From Marinobacter azerbaijanicus (lineage in GTDB: Bacteria; Pseudomonadota; Gammaproteobacteria; Pseudomonadales; Oleiphilaceae): a DNA stretch of 64,000 nt. Position numbers and translations under genes: made by a program. The stretch spans positions 310,001 to 374,000 of the forward strand of contig NZ_JASSVS010000001.1 of assembly GCF_030250645.1 (NCBI RefSeq), read 5' to 3'. Every line of letters begins with the position of its first letter. Position 1 is the first letter of the stretch. The notes under the pieces are model-generated. The model was not told the DNA's origin, did no database searches, and saw only the letters and a program-made list of their open reading frames with translations. Positions 18,564 to 28,228 of this stretch are shown in pieces.

Positions 18564-18718
18564 GACAACGAGGTACCCGTATGATCAAAAGAAGAGCCGG
18601 CATTATGCCGACAGTGTTACTTTAATGCATCACAATCGTAACAGGCCACACGGGGGCCGAACTTTCAATGGCACAATGCTGTCTGAGCCAATCATATGAC
18701 AAGGGACACCGTCCACCC

Positions 18719-20197
18719 ATGACCCCGACAGATCGACACCCCAAACCCTGGCAGAGCATACCGGCGCTTGCACTTCTGCTACTGCTGACGGTGTTATCAG
18801 GTAAAACGCTGGCACAATCACCGGACACCACCCTGCCCTCCATAGGCGGTGCCGGAGGCGGGCTCATTTCCGGCCAACAGGAAGCGGACATTGGTCGCCA
18901 GGTCATGATTTCAATCCGCCGGTCGGCACCCCAGATTACCGACCCGCTGGTCTACGACTACCTGAGTTCGGTTATCTACAAGCTGGTTCCTTCCGCCCCG
19001 CTTTCCAGTAGTGACCTCACCCTGGCCATTATCGATAGCCCGGACATCAATGCCTTCGCGGTTCCCGGGAACATTGTCGGAGTCAACGGCGGGCTGTTCC
19101 TGAACGCCAGCAGCGAACAGCAGTTTGCTTCGGTACTCGCCCACGAACTGGCGCACCTCAGCCAGCGTCATTTTGCCCGCCGCCTGGAACAGCAGGAAGC
19201 GAGCACACCGCTGACAATTGCCGGTATGATCGCGGGAATTGTGCTGTCAGCGGTCACCCAGTCAGATATCGGCATTGCTGCTATTGCGGGGACCCAGGCG
19301 CTGGCGGTGCAGAACATGCTCGCCTACAGCCGGGCCCATGAACAGGAAGCCGACCGCGTAGGCATGGAAATACTGGCAGACGCCGGCATGGACCCCAGGG
19401 GGATGCCGGAAATGTTCGAAATCATGATGCGCCAGAATCGCCTGCAGGGAAATCGGGTTCCGGAATACCTCTCTACCCACCCGCTCACCCAGAGCCGGGT
19501 TTCCGACACCCGCAACCGCGCTGAGCAATACCCCCGTCGAGATGTCGCGGATGCCCAGGAATACCATCTGGTTCGTGCCAGACTGCAGGTCCGATATGCC
19601 AGGTCACCGGAGGTTGCCGTGGAAACCTTCCGGGATTATCTGGATCGCCCGGATACCGAAAAGCCCGATGCTGTCCGCTATGGCCTCGCAGTGGCCCTGA
19701 TCCGTAGTGGCAACTACAGCGACGCAGTCAATGAGCTTGAGCAGTTACTTCGGGGGACACCCGGACGCATCACCTACCAGGTCACCCTCGCTGAAGCCAT
19801 GATTGAACAGGGTCACCTTGACCAGGCCCGTAAACTGCTGGAAGAAGCACTGGACCGGAATCCGGGCAACTATCCCATTACCGATATGCTGGCGCGAGTG
19901 GAAACGGATGACGGCAATGGGGAGCGCGCTGCGGAATACCTGCAACGGCTGACACGGGAGCTACCGCAGAAGGAACACCTCTGGCTGCGGCTCGCGGAAG
20001 CGGAGGGGATGGCACGCAATATTGTGGGCGTTCACCGGGCCCGGGCCGAGCACGACATCCTAATGGGCGACCTGGAATCAGCACAGCGCCAGTTACGCCA
20101 GGCTCAGGAAAGGCTGCCGCCCGGCGCACCTCTCAGACAAGTCGTCACCGAGCGCCTGTCCCAGGTGTCCTCCAGGCTCAATCAACAGCGCAGCTGA
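18719..20197 (+). CDS. bepA: Periplasmic M48 metalloprotease/chaperone, BepA (YfgC)-like
   Basis: Exported zinc protease of 492 residues that in E. coli degrades stalled LptD and BamA intermediates. I chose the ATG at 18719, just ahead of the basic n-region and signal peptide (LALLLLLTVLSGKTLAQ); AAGGGA lies upstream. The zinc site HELAH is at 142-146 and the third ligand is in HEQEADRVGM. The proline- and glycine-rich linker is followed by four or so TPR-like repeats (about 290-490), which hold the BAM complex in the family. It stands alone on the plus strand, facing the 3-prime end of nadA 2 nt away. Confidence 0.92.
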   Translation: MTPTDRHPKPWQSIPALALLLLLTVLSGKTLAQSPDTTLPSIGGAGGGLISGQQEADIGRQVMISIRRSAPQITDPLVYDYLSSVIYKLVPSAPLSSSDLTLAIIDSPDINAFAVPGNIVGVNGGLFLNASSEQQFASVLAHELAHLSQRHFARRLEQQEASTPLTIAGMIAGIVLSAVTQSDIGIAAIAGTQALAVQNMLAYSRAHEQEADRVGMEILADAGMDPRGMPEMFEIMMRQNRLQGNRVPEYLSTHPLTQSRVSDTRNRAEQYPRRDVADAQEYHLVRARLQVRYARSPEVAVETFRDYLDRPDTEKPDAVRYGLAVALIRSGNYSDAVNELEQLLRGTPGRITYQVTLAEAMIEQGHLDQARKLLEEALDRNPGNYPITDMLARVETDDGNGERAAEYLQRLTRELPQKEHLWLRLAEAEGMARNIVGVHRARAEHDILMGDLESAQRQLRQAQERLPPGAPLRQVVTERLSQVSSRLNQQRS

Positions 20198-20199
20198 GG

Positions 20200-21261
20200 T
20201 CAGGCGTTGCCAGCTGCTTTGAGATTCATGTTGGCGGTGAAGTCCAGCATCCGCTGGAGGGGCTTCAGTGCTTTTTTCCGCAATTCCGGGTCCACGTGGA
20301 CTTCCTGATCGCCGTTCTCGATCACCGACAACAGGTTCTCAAGGCCATTCATGGCCATCCATGGGCAATGGGCGCAGCTGCGGCAGGTTGCACCATTCCC
20401 TGCCGTAGGGGCTTCAATAAGGGTCTTGTTGGGCGCCATCTGCTGCATCTTGTAGAAAATGCCGTTGTCTGTAGCAACAATGAACTGCTCGTTGGGCAGC
20501 GTCTGTACGGCATGGATCAGTTGTGATGTGGACCCCACCACATCGGCCATTTCCACCACGGCGTCGGGCGATTCCGGATGAACAAGTACTGCGGCATCCG
20601 GATACAACGCCTTGAGGTCCTCAAGTCCACGGAACTTGAACTCTTCATGCACGATACAGGAACCGTCCCAAAGCAGGACGTCAGCCCCGGTGGTCTTCTG
20701 GACATAGTGGCCGAGGTGCTTGTCCGGGGCCCACAGAATTTTCTCGCCACGGGCATCCAGTGTCTCCACGATCGCCTGGGCGCAACTCGAGGTGACCACC
20801 CAATCTGCTCTCGCCTTCACTGCTGCAGAGGTATTGGCGTAAACCACCACGGTCCTGTCGGGATGCTGGTCACAGAAATCCGCAAATTCATCAGCCGGAC
20901 AGCCTATATCCAGGGAACAGGTGGCTTCGAGGGTTGGCATCAGCACCCGTTTCTCAGGGTTGAGAATCTTGGCGGTCTCGCCCATGAAGCGAACACCCGC
21001 AACAACGACGGTTGACGCCTTGTGCTGATTCCCGAATCTTGCCATTTCAAGGGAGTCCGCCACACAGCCACCGGTCTCCTCGGCCAGGCGCTGTATGTCC
21101 GGGTCTGTATAGTAATGAGCCACGAGCACTGCATCCTCAGCCTTGAGGGCGGCGCGGATACGGGATTCAAGCTCGGCTTTCTCTGCCTCGCTGAGGCTCT
21201 TTGGCTCAGCCTGGTGTGCCAGGTGCTCCTGAACCAGAATACGGTCTTCACCTACAGTCAT
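20200..21261 (-). CDS. nadA: Quinolinate synthase A
   Basis: Iron-sulfur enzyme of NAD synthesis; condenses iminoaspartate with dihydroxyacetone phosphate. At 353 residues it has the E. coli length. Seen: [15 protein letters not shown], the three cluster cysteines in [17 protein letters not shown] and [15 protein letters not shown] (the last containing the CxxCxxC stretch of the long form), and [14 protein letters not shown]. The cluster is oxygen-sensitive. The gene stands 168 nt downstream of a tRNA-Lys gene on the same strand, with a strong hairpin terminator between them, so it needs its own promoter. Confidence 0.97.
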   Translation of the reverse strand: MTVGEDRILVQEHLAHQAEPKSLSEAEKAELESRIRAALKAEDAVLVAHYYTDPDIQRLAEETGGCVADSLEMARFGNQHKASTVVVAGVRFMGETAKILNPEKRVLMPTLEATCSLDIGCPADEFADFCDQHPDRTVVVYANTSAAVKARADWVVTSSCAQAIVETLDARGEKILWAPDKHLGHYVQKTTGADVLLWDGSCIVHEEFKFRGLEDLKALYPDAAVLVHPESPDAVVEMADVVGSTSQLIHAVQTLPNEQFIVATDNGIFYKMQQMAPNKTLIEAPTAGNGATCRSCAHCPWMAMNGLENLLSVIENGDQEVHVDPELRKKALKPLQRMLDFTANMNLKAAGNA

Positions 21262-21350
21262 TCATGCATCTCTGTATTGCGTTAACATGCGGAGTATATC
21301 ATCCGGAGCGAATTACGCTCCTTACGGACAGATGTATGACCGTATAGCCA

Positions 21351-21375
21351 AAAAAAAAGAGCCCGAAGGCTCTTT
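21351..21375 (-). terminator. Intrinsic terminator after the tRNA-Lys genes
   Basis: Read on the minus strand, an 8-bp perfect stem AAAGAGCC/GGCTCTTT closes on a TTCG tetraloop and runs into nine T residues (the A run at 21351-21358 of the plus strand, partly in the stem). This is a textbook rho-independent terminator 54 nt after the last tRNA base. A second perfect hairpin, CAGAAAGC/GCTTTCTG with a 5-nt loop, lies at 21402-21422, between the tRNA and this terminator, and may serve 3-prime processing. Confidence 0.9.
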
Positions 21376-21428
21376 ATTGCAGCCGAGGGCTCTTTTTTCA
21401 ACAGAAAGCAGTTTGCTTTCTGTTTTAT

Positions 21429-21504
21429 TGGTGGGTCGTGAAGGATTCGAACCTTCGACCAATTGGTTAAAAGCCAACTGCTCTACCAACTGAGCTAACG
21501 ACCC
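21429..21504 (-). tRNA. tRNA-Lys (anticodon UUU), second copy in transcript order
   Basis: 76 nt including an encoded CCA. On the minus strand the acceptor stem pairs GGGTCGT with ACGACCC, the D arm has AGCTCAGTTGGTAGAGC, the anticodon loop reads CTTTTAA (anticodon TTT), and the T arm has GGTTCGAATCC. It is identical to the copy at 21572-21647; 67 nt separate them, so both are probably cut from one precursor. Confidence 0.98.
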
Positions 21505-21571
21505 GCAACTATCAGCCCGCTTCCGGACCTGAAACAAAACGATGACTCTGCCCACCGCTTCGTTTGCAATT

Positions 21572-21647
21572 TGGTGGGTCGTGAAGGATTCGAACCTTCG
21601 ACCAATTGGTTAAAAGCCAACTGCTCTACCAACTGAGCTAACGACCC
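21572..21647 (-). tRNA. tRNA-Lys (anticodon UUU), first copy in transcript order
   Basis: Same 76-nt sequence as the copy at 21429-21504, with CCA encoded and anticodon TTT. It begins 84 nt after the end of cpoB on the same strand, so it may be transcribed from the end of the Tol-Pal operon or from its own promoter; no clear promoter is visible in the gap. Confidence 0.98.
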
Positions 21648-21731
21648 AAACGAGGCGCATATAGTAATGATTTTTCAGCGCCGATCAACCCCTAATCTTC
21701 AGGTTTCTCAACATTCTTCACGCCAATAAAA

Positions 21732-22511
21732 TCAACGGCTACCGGAATCGAGATACTTTTGCGCCAGCTTGGCAGCACTGGTGCCCGGGTAATCACTCAC
21801 TACGCTTTCCATCCGCGAACGCGCCTGTTCCTTGTTACCCAGCCGATCCAGCGTGACACCTAGCTTGTAAACGGCGTCAGAAGCCTTGCGATGGTCACCA
21901 TAACGGGTGGCGACAATGGTAAAAGCCTGCCGGGCCTGTTCAAGCTGATCCTCAACCAGGTAAACCTCACCCAGCCAGTAGTAGGCATTCACGGTGAGAT
22001 CGCCCTCCTCATACTCATCGATGAAGTCATACAACCGGTTAATGGCCTGGTCGTATTTCTTTTCCTGATGAATCAGGGTCTGGATCTCCTGATAGGCTTT
22101 CTGCTCCTCGCTGGAGGGTTGACGGTAGATTCTGGTTTTTACGCCGGAATCACCCGTTCCCGCTCCTGCCGTGGATTCACTGGCATCGGAGTTATCTGCA
22201 GGCGCTTCCGCCACCTTTTCGGACAGTTTCAGAATCCGCTGATCAAGATCAATGTAACGGTCCCGCGACTGCTTGGTCAGTCGGTCAATCAGGTTTTTCT
22301 GTTCCTCTATTCGCCCCTGCAACCGGCGGACTTCCCCCTGAAGTTGCTGGATCATGTAGAACAGCTCTGCATTGGCCTGACTGTTGCCAGCCTTGCGTTC
22401 AGCCTCGGATGCGTTGTCCTGGAACACCGGGGAAACGGATTGCGCCAGCGCACCGCCCGCCTGCCCGAGGGCAAGCGGGAGCAGCACTGTCGCCATGAGC
22501 AAATGTCTCAT
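21732..22511 (-). CDS. cpoB: Cell-division coordinator CpoB (YbgF), Tol-Pal operon
   Basis: Periplasmic protein of 259 residues that in E. coli links peptidoglycan synthesis (PBP1B) to Tol-driven outer-membrane constriction. Signal peptide ends ALAQ; residues about 45-100 form a coiled coil (IQQLQGEVRRLQGRIEEQKN), the trimerisation region; a low-complexity linker rich in Ala, Gly and Ser follows, then three TPR-like repeats (QEIQTLIHQEKKYDQAI onward, NAYYWLGEVYLVEDQLEQAR, AVYKLGVTLDRLGNKEQAR). It is the last gene of the operon, 12 nt after pal. Confidence 0.95.
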   Translation of the reverse strand: MRHLLMATVLLPLALGQAGGALAQSVSPVFQDNASEAERKAGNSQANAELFYMIQQLQGEVRRLQGRIEEQKNLIDRLTKQSRDRYIDLDQRILKLSEKVAEAPADNSDASESTAGAGTGDSGVKTRIYRQPSSEEQKAYQEIQTLIHQEKKYDQAINRLYDFIDEYEEGDLTVNAYYWLGEVYLVEDQLEQARQAFTIVATRYGDHRKASDAVYKLGVTLDRLGNKEQARSRMESVVSDYPGTSAAKLAQKYLDSGSR

Positions 22512-22523
22512 GGTGATCGCCTG

Positions 22524-23102
22524 TTACTGGAAAACTAGTTCAACGCGACGGTTCTGAGCCCATGCACTTTCACTGGAACCCATAACGGCCGGCTTTTCTT
22601 CGCCATAGCTGATGGTTTCCGTCTGACCACGGGAGGCACCATTCACGATCAGGAAACGCTGAACGGCATTCGCGCGACGCTCACCCAGCGCAAGGTTGTA
22701 TTCCTTGGTGCCGCGCTCGTCGGCATGGCCTTCAATGCGCACGTCCTGGCCGGGATTGGCCTGCAGGTAACGGGCATGGGCAACCAGCACTTCACGGGCC
22801 TCGGGCTTGATTTCAGCAGTATCGAAGTCGAAGTAGAACGTGGTGATATCACGCATCGCTTCCGCTTCCGCACGCTCGGCACGCTCTTCGGCCGCACGGC
22901 GCTGCTCTTCGGTCATATCGGAGGAGGACACACCACCCTCATCATCACCGCCATAAACGGTGCTACCGCCATCCTGGTCCACGGCAGATACGTCAGAGCC
23001 GGCCATGCCGCCCTCTGTGGTATCACCGGTGCTGCTACAACCGGCAATCAGACCCAGCGAAAAAACCAGGGCCAGTGCTTTTTGTGGTGCTGTGATTTTC
23101 AT
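22524..23102 (-). CDS. pal: Peptidoglycan-associated lipoprotein
   Basis: Outer-membrane lipoprotein of 192 residues. Signal peptide with lipobox LIAGC, a flexible acidic and glycine-rich linker, a short charged helix (EEQRRAAEERAERAEAEA), then an OmpA-like domain with FYFDFDTAEIKPEA, IEGHADERGTKEYN and ALGERRANAV, which binds diaminopimelate of peptidoglycan. Pal is the outer-membrane anchor of the Tol system and is pulled by TolA and TolB at division sites. The gene lies 71 nt downstream of tolB. Confidence 0.97.
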   Translation of the reverse strand: MKITAPQKALALVFSLGLIAGCSSTGDTTEGGMAGSDVSAVDQDGGSTVYGGDDEGGVSSSDMTEEQRRAAEERAERAEAEAMRDITTFYFDFDTAEIKPEAREVLVAHARYLQANPGQDVRIEGHADERGTKEYNLALGERRANAVQRFLIVNGASRGQTETISYGEEKPAVMGSSESAWAQNRRVELVFQ

Positions 23103-23173
23103 ATTTACTTCCTTCCTGTTGATGATCTCTTGTTCATGAATACGAACGAACCGATCGGGTTCCGGGTTCCGGT

Positions 23174-24511
23174 CTAGCGGGCAATTGGTGACCAGGCCGG
23201 TTCGCGTACGTCGCCTTTTGAAGCTGGCAAACTATAAGCTGCTCCACCATCTGCGGCAATTACAGTCAGTACACTGTTTCCACTCTGCTTTGTGGCATAA
23301 ATCAACATGCGACCATTTGGGGCGACACTGGGTGACTCATCAGATTCCGTTCGGGTAAGAACGGTCTCCTCTTCGGTTCTCAGGTCAGTACGGGCGATAT
23401 GAAACGCCCTGTCACGCTGATGCACATAATAGACGTATTTGCCCTCGTTGTCGGGGCGCGGCCGGGCATTGTAGCGACTGCCAAAGGTGATCCTGCGCGG
23501 CTCCGCATCATAACTGGCCTTATGATAGATCTGGGGGCCTCCTGAGCGGTCAGATGTGAAGAAGAAACCTTCGCCGGTGTGGTCATAGGCAGGCTCGGTG
23601 TCGATGGACCAGTGGTTGGTCAGCCTTTTGAGCGTTCGGCTCTGTATGTCCATTTTGTAGATTTCAGCATTGCCATCCTTTGACAGTGTCATCAGCAGTG
23701 AGCGACCGTCTGGCGAAAACGCCGGTGCCGAATTCAGCCCGGGGAAGTCGGCAACACGGGTACGGTTACCCGATGAAAGCTCGTGAATATAAATGGCGGG
23801 CTTTCCGGTCTCGAACGACACATAAGCCAGTTTCTTTGCATCCGGTGACCATGCCGGAGAAAGGATAGGCTCATCGCTCTCCAGCCTCACCCTGGCGCGC
23901 TTACCATCCACGTCACTGACCTGAAGGCGGTAAAGCGATTCTCCCCCCGAGCGCTCAAGTGTGATATAGGCCAGCTTGGTGGAAAACGCGCCGGGCACAC
24001 CGGTAATGGCTTCATACACCCGGTCACTGATGTGATGCGCGAGGCTCCTGGGGTTGTTGACGGAAGCCGAGGCTGTTGCGCCCATTACCCGCTCTTCGCG
24101 GTTAACATCGAATAATTCGTATCGGGCCTCGATTCTATCGCCCTTGCGGGTTAACTGGCCGACCAGAACATAGCGCTGGCCAAGCAACCGCCAGTCGCGA
24201 AAGTAAACCTCATCCCCTTTTGAAGGCAGGCTGAGCATTTTTTCCGGTTGCAACGGGCGGAACTCGCCAGTCATGGTGAGATCATCCCGGACGATACTGC
24301 TTATCCGATCCCCCGACGGCATGGCTCCTGATTCGGAGAAAGGAACCACAGCCACCGGAATAGCGGAGTCTGCCCCCTCGGTAATCCGTATCAGCAGTTC
24401 GGCACTGGCCGGGCTGCCTGCAATCATCACACTGAGCAATAACAGCCATGTTACGGCCGCTCTCGCGACCCTTGTTCCTGCATTTGTCCGGTTGGTCATC
24501 TGTGTCCCCAT
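23174..24511 (-). CDS. tolB: Tol-Pal system beta-propeller protein TolB
   Basis: Periplasmic protein of about 440 residues that switches between Pal and TolA. Signal peptide ends SPASA before ELLIRITEG, followed by the N-terminal domain (PVAVVPFSESG) and a six-bladed propeller with repeats such as PILSPAWSPDAKKLAYVS and APAFSPDGRSLLMTLS. Two starts are possible: ATG at 24511 with AAGGA only 2 nt away, or ATG at 24499 with GGGGA at 5 nt; the second looks better spaced. It starts 5 nt after tolA, so translation is coupled. Confidence 0.96.
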   Translation of the reverse strand: MGTQMTNRTNAGTRVARAAVTWLLLLSVMIAGSPASAELLIRITEGADSAIPVAVVPFSESGAMPSGDRISSIVRDDLTMTGEFRPLQPEKMLSLPSKGDEVYFRDWRLLGQRYVLVGQLTRKGDRIEARYELFDVNREERVMGATASASVNNPRSLAHHISDRVYEAITGVPGAFSTKLAYITLERSGGESLYRLQVSDVDGKRARVRLESDEPILSPAWSPDAKKLAYVSFETGKPAIYIHELSSGNRTRVADFPGLNSAPAFSPDGRSLLMTLSKDGNAEIYKMDIQSRTLKRLTNHWSIDTEPAYDHTGEGFFFTSDRSGGPQIYHKASYDAEPRRITFGSRYNARPRPDNEGKYVYYVHQRDRAFHIARTDLRTEEETVLTRTESDESPSVAPNGRMLIYATKQSGNSVLTVIAADGGAAYSLPASKGDVREPAWSPIAR

Positions 24512-24516
24512 TATCC

Positions 24517-25548
24517 TTATCTTAACCGCCTGGGATTGAACTCAATCGTAAACTGGCGGAAATAGCGTTCAAATGTGTCACGATCATCCGGAATCGGATA
24601 CCGGTTCAGCGATTTCACCGCCCCCAACGCCGAGTTATCAAACGCGGTGTTACCACTGCTGGAGACAAGCTTTACCTCGGCAAGTTCACCGGTTGGCAAC
24701 AGGGTAATCTGCAACCTCGCTGTCATTTCTTCTGTTGCCGATGACGGCGGATACCAGGCCTGGCTCAGTCGCTCGCGGATCAGCGCCTGATACTTCTGGC
24801 TTTCCGACAGCATCTGAACCTCGCGTGCTTTCGCTGCAGCAGCTTCCCTGCGGCGGCGTTCCTCGGCAGCGCGCTCCTGTTGGGCTTCTTCGGCCAGAGC
24901 CTCAAGCTGCTGCTCCTTCAGCCGGCGCTCACGCTCTTTGCGTTTTTGCTCGGCTTCCAGCCGTTCCTGCTCCTCCCTGGCCTTGCGCTCAGCCTCTTCT
25001 TTCCGGCGCTGTTCCTCGGCACGACGCTTTTCCTCTTCGGCCTTTCTGGCGGCCTCTTCCTGGCGCCGCTTCTCCTCCTCGGCTTTCTGGCGTTCACGTT
25101 CCTTCGCTTCTGCCTCGGCTTTCTGGCGGGCGGCCTCTTCAGCCTTGCGCTGCTGCTCGCGTTCACGCTGGGCGGTTTCTTCCTGGCGCTGGCGTTCCTG
25201 TTCCTTTTCTTTTTCCTGCTGTATACGACGCGCCTCTTCACGGGCACGCTCTTCTTCAGCCTGACGGCGTTCAGCTTCTTCCTGTTTTTGCCGTTCCTGT
25301 TCCTGCCTGCGCTCTTCGTCACGATCAGGCTGATCAACCACGTCCGTGACCGGGCTGGGTTCGGGTTCGTTCTGCGTAATCAGGCGGGCGGAAATGCTGG
25401 GCGGCTGAGGATCGGGAGCTGGATTCGTCCAGGACCAACCCGCCAGCGCCACACCCAGAATCAGCCCGTGGAGCAGGATCGACAGCGCGACGGGCGATTT
25501 CCATGGCGGTTGGCCCGTACTGGTTACATCACGCTCATGACCTCTCAC
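24517..25548 (-). CDS. tolA: Tol-Pal system energy transducer TolA
   Basis: Inner-membrane protein of 343 residues. One membrane segment near residues 20-40 (VALSILLHGLILGVALAGW) holds the conserved SHLS-like polar turn; residues about 75-250 are a long charged helix of Glu, Arg, Lys, Gln and Ala repeats that spans the periplasm; the last 95 residues are the TonB-like C-terminal domain (YPPSSATEEMTARLQITLLP, SSGNTAFDNSALGAVKSL) that meets Pal, TolB and the outer membrane. The strong codon repetition of the helix produces long false frames on both strands. TolQR drive it with proton flow. Confidence 0.96.
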   Translation of the reverse strand: MRGHERDVTSTGQPPWKSPVALSILLHGLILGVALAGWSWTNPAPDPQPPSISARLITQNEPEPSPVTDVVDQPDRDEERRQEQERQKQEEAERRQAEEERAREEARRIQQEKEKEQERQRQEETAQREREQQRKAEEAARQKAEAEAKERERQKAEEEKRRQEEAARKAEEEKRRAEEQRRKEEAERKAREEQERLEAEQKRKERERRLKEQQLEALAEEAQQERAAEERRRREAAAAKAREVQMLSESQKYQALIRERLSQAWYPPSSATEEMTARLQITLLPTGELAEVKLVSSSGNTAFDNSALGAVKSLNRYPIPDDRDTFERYFRQFTIEFNPRRLR

Positions 25549-25569
25549 AAAAACCTGCCTGCTCTTTGA

Positions 25570-26016
25570 TTACTCATCGATGGACGGTGCTTCGGTGATC
25601 AATCCGACATTCGACGCCCCGGCGGCCTGCAACTGGGCCATCAGACGAACAACGGTACCATACTCCACGTGCTCATCACCCCGAACCAGCACTTCACGGT
25701 CTGTACGCTGGGAGAGGATCTTCGATACCCGGTCACGAACGTCCGCCAGCGACATTGGCTCACTGCTTTCATCACCCACGTCCATGAAATAGGCGCCGTT
25801 ACTGTCCACCGACACCACAATGGACTCCACGTTCTTGTCAGACTGGATCGGCTCCGAGGTGGTTTCCGGCAAATCGACTTTGACGCCCTGGGTCAGCATT
25901 GGCGCGGTTACCATGAAGATAATCAACAGCACCAGCATAACGTCGATGTAGGGCACAACGTTGATTTCCGACATCGGTTTGCGGCGATTCGCCGGCATCA
26001 TTCCCATGCCTTTCAT
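25570..26016 (-). CDS. tolR: Tol-Pal system proton-channel protein TolR
   Basis: Single-pass inner-membrane protein of 148 residues, partner of TolQ. The proton-carrying aspartate is in VPYIDVMLVLLIIFMVTAP; the periplasmic part has VLVRGDEHVEYGTVV. The N-terminus MKGMGMMPANRRKPMSEINV offers several ATG codons; the first or third may be used. It lies 43 nt after tolQ and 21 nt before tolA in the operon. Confidence 0.96.
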   Translation of the reverse strand: MKGMGMMPANRRKPMSEINVVPYIDVMLVLLIIFMVTAPMLTQGVKVDLPETTSEPIQSDKNVESIVVSVDSNGAYFMDVGDESSEPMSLADVRDRVSKILSQRTDREVLVRGDEHVEYGTVVRLMAQLQAAGASNVGLITEAPSIDE

Positions 26017-26059
26017 GTGTCTGTTCTCCCGACTGGATGTGCGTTACTGATAAACGTCA

Positions 26060-26749
26060 TCATGCCCCTGATGGCTCGCTGCTGTGCACACGGCGATGGA
26101 GAATGCTGGAGAATTCGTCGGCGAATGTTTCGTAGTTCTTCAGCAGTGCGTCCGAAATCGCAGAAAAGCGGTTGTAAGCAATAACCGCGGGAATCGCCGC
26201 AAACAGACCCATGGCGGTGGCTATCAATGCTTCAGAAATACCGGGCGCCACGGTTGCCAGTGTTGCCTGCTGGACCTGCGCCAGACCACGGAACGAGTTC
26301 ATGATGCCCCAGACCGTACCGAACAGACCCACATAGGGGCTGGTTGACCCGACTGTTGCAAGAAATGGCAGGTGCATTTCCAACCGTTCCTGTTCGCGCG
26401 AGAAAGCAACACGCATGGCACGCTGTGTCCCCTCCATGACTGCATCAGCATCGCGACTTTGCTGGCGCAAGCGGGAAAATTCCTTGAATCCGGCCCGGAA
26501 TAACGACTCCATGCCAGAGAAAGGTGTCGGGTTGCTGTTCACTTCCCGGTAAAGCTGCCCCAGATCCATACCCGACCAGAACCGCTCCTCGAACGCGAAC
26601 TGGGCCTGTCTGGCCTGGCGGAAAACCTTCAGGCGCTGAAAGATCAATGCCCAGGAAACAATGGAAGCCAGCGCAAGTAGCAGCATGACCAATTGGACCA
26701 GTACGCCGGCATTGGCGACGAGATACCAAACAGAAAGTTCTGACTCCAC
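26060..26749 (-). CDS. tolQ: Tol-Pal system proton-channel protein TolQ
   Basis: Inner-membrane protein of 229 residues with three membrane segments: LVQLVMLLLALASIVSWALI near the N-terminus, then VGSTSPYVGLFGTVWGIMNS and LIATAMGLFAAIPAVIAYN in the second half. These hold the ExbB/MotA family motifs (GLFGTVWGI, AIPAVIAYN). With TolR it forms the motor that energises TolA during outer-membrane constriction. It starts 14 nt after ybgC. Confidence 0.97.
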   Translation of the reverse strand: MESELSVWYLVANAGVLVQLVMLLLALASIVSWALIFQRLKVFRQARQAQFAFEERFWSGMDLGQLYREVNSNPTPFSGMESLFRAGFKEFSRLRQQSRDADAVMEGTQRAMRVAFSREQERLEMHLPFLATVGSTSPYVGLFGTVWGIMNSFRGLAQVQQATLATVAPGISEALIATAMGLFAAIPAVIAYNRFSAISDALLKNYETFADEFSSILHRRVHSSEPSGA

Positions 26750-26763
26750 CTTTTACTCCTGGA

Positions 26764-27207
26764 TTATTCCACTTGTGAATTGGTTTTTCTGTCGCTTTCC
26801 AGCAACTCCAACATGTTAGCGGGCAGGCGCCGGGGCCGACCGGAATCCAGTGCGATGCAGGCCACGCGAACGTCCCCCGACGCCAGCACAGCCTCATCTG
26901 AAATCCGCACCACCTGTTGATGGAAATCCATCCATACCCGGCCGAACGCTACCGGCTCTGCGGTTACACGTAACTCATCATCCAGCCTGGCTGGTAAGCC
27001 GTAATGGATGGACAACCGCTGGACAACATAACTGATATTCTCCGCCAGACCCGCCCGCAGGCCGACGCCCTGACTGCGCACCCACTCGGTCCGGGCCCGC
27101 TCCATGTAATGCAGGTACCTGGCATGATATACAATACCGCCAGCGTCGGTGTCCTCAATATAGACCCGCAGCGGCAAGCCGAATGATGGCTCGTAGCGCT
27201 CAGTCAA
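26764..27207 (-). CDS. ybgC: Acyl-CoA thioesterase YbgC (4-hydroxybenzoyl-CoA thioesterase family), Tol-Pal operon
   Basis: Hotdog-fold thioesterase of 147 residues. I chose the TTG at 27207: GGGAGG (27214-27219) lies 6 nt upstream and the family homology begins there ([14 protein letters not shown]). The frame is open further upstream, but that stretch lies inside ruvB. The catalytic aspartate is in [20 protein letters not shown]. The start overlaps the ruvB stop by 8 nt, so the Ruv and Tol genes are translationally linked here. In the family YbgC binds acyl carrier protein and phospholipid enzymes; its role with Tol is not settled. Confidence 0.93.
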   Translation of the reverse strand: MTERYEPSFGLPLRVYIEDTDAGGIVYHARYLHYMERARTEWVRSQGVGLRAGLAENISYVVQRLSIHYGLPARLDDELRVTAEPVAFGRVWMDFHQQVVRISDEAVLASGDVRVACIALDSGRPRRLPANMLELLESDRKTNSQVE

Positions 27208-28228
27208 ACAGATCCTCCCGCTCAGGCCCGGACGGCAAAACGCCAAAGTGCTGATAGGCACTTGAGGTCACCATTCGCCCCCTGGGCGTGCGCACCATGT
27301 AACCCTGCTGGATCAGGAACGGCTCAAGTACATCCTCGATCGTACCCCGCTCTTCGCTGATGGCTGCCGCGAGGCTCTCCACGCCCACCGGTCCACCGTC
27401 GAACTTTTCAATCATCGCCAACAACAGCCGCCGGTCCATGTGATCAAATCCGAGGGCGTCCACTTTCAGCATGTTCAGGGCCTGGTCGGCAATGGATTCG
27501 CTGATGCAACCATCCGCCTTTACCTCGGCAAAGTCACGCACCCGTCTCAGCAGACGGTTGGCAATGCGGGGTGTGCCCCGGGAACGGCGGGCGATTTCGT
27601 AGGCGCCGTTGTCATCAATCGTGACGGATGACAGTCGCGCGGAACGAAGAATGATGTCGGTAAGGTCCTTGGTATTGTAGAACTCGAGACGCTGGACAAT
27701 ACCAAACCGGTCCCGCAATGGTGACGTCAGCAAGCCGGCCCGGGTGGTTGCACCAACCAGTGTAAACGGTGGCAGGTCCAGCTTGATGGATCGTGCGGCC
27801 GGGCCTTCCCCAATCATGATATCCAGCTGATAGTCTTCCATGGCAGGGTAAAGGACTTCTTCCACCGCAGCGCTGAGACGATGAATTTCGTCAATGAAAA
27901 GCACATCGCCTTCTTCGAGATTGGTCAGCATGGCGGCCAGATCACCGGCCTTTTCCAGCACCGGGCCGGAGGTAGTCTTGATGGACACGCCCATTTCGTT
28001 GGCAATGATGTTGGCGAGGGTGGTCTTGCCAAGACCCGGAGGGCCGAAGATCAGCGCGTGGTCTAGAGCTTCCTGGCGCCCACGTGCTGCCGAGATGAAG
28101 ATTTCCATCTGCTCCCGCACAGCCGGCTGACCGACGTAGTCGGCAAGGAGGCCGGGGCGAATCGCCCGATCCTGAACTTCTTCGTATTGTCCGGCCTGGG
28201 ATGAAATCAGGCGATCCGATTCAATCAT
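27200..28228 (-). CDS. ruvB: Holliday junction branch-migration ATPase RuvB
   Basis: AAA+ motor of 342 residues that drives RuvA-bound Holliday junctions. Walker A is [12 protein letters not shown], Walker [10 protein letters not shown], sensor 1 [10 protein letters not shown], followed by the arginine finger segment PLRDRFGI; the C-terminal winged helix has [12 protein letters not shown]. It starts 144 nt after the ruvA stop and its end overlaps ybgC. In many gammaproteobacteria ruvCAB precede the tol genes as here. Confidence 0.98.
   Translation of the reverse strand: MIESDRLISSQAGQYEEVQDRAIRPGLLADYVGQPAVREQMEIFISAARGRQEALDHALIFGPPGLGKTTLANIIANEMGVSIKTTSGPVLEKAGDLAAMLTNLEEGDVLFIDEIHRLSAAVEEVLYPAMEDYQLDIMIGEGPAARSIKLDLPPFTLVGATTRAGLLTSPLRDRFGIVQRLEFYNTKDLTDIILRSARLSSVTIDDNGAYEIARRSRGTPRIANRLLRRVRDFAEVKADGCISESIADQALNMLKVDALGFDHMDRRLLLAMIEKFDGGPVGVESLAAAISEERGTIEDVLEPFLIQQGYMVRTPRGRMVTSSAYQHFGVLPSGPEREDLFD

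Noticed and set aside
21429..21647. Two exact 76-bp direct repeats 67 nt apart, considered as CRISPR or attachment sites
   Set aside because: They fold as complete tRNA-Lys genes. No third copy, spacer pattern, integrase or prophage gene is near.
24880..25569. Long leucine- and phenylalanine-rich frame on the plus strand, looking like a membrane protein
   Set aside because: It is the complement of the Glu/Arg/Lys-rich helix of tolA, whose codons read as Leu, Phe and Ser on the other strand.
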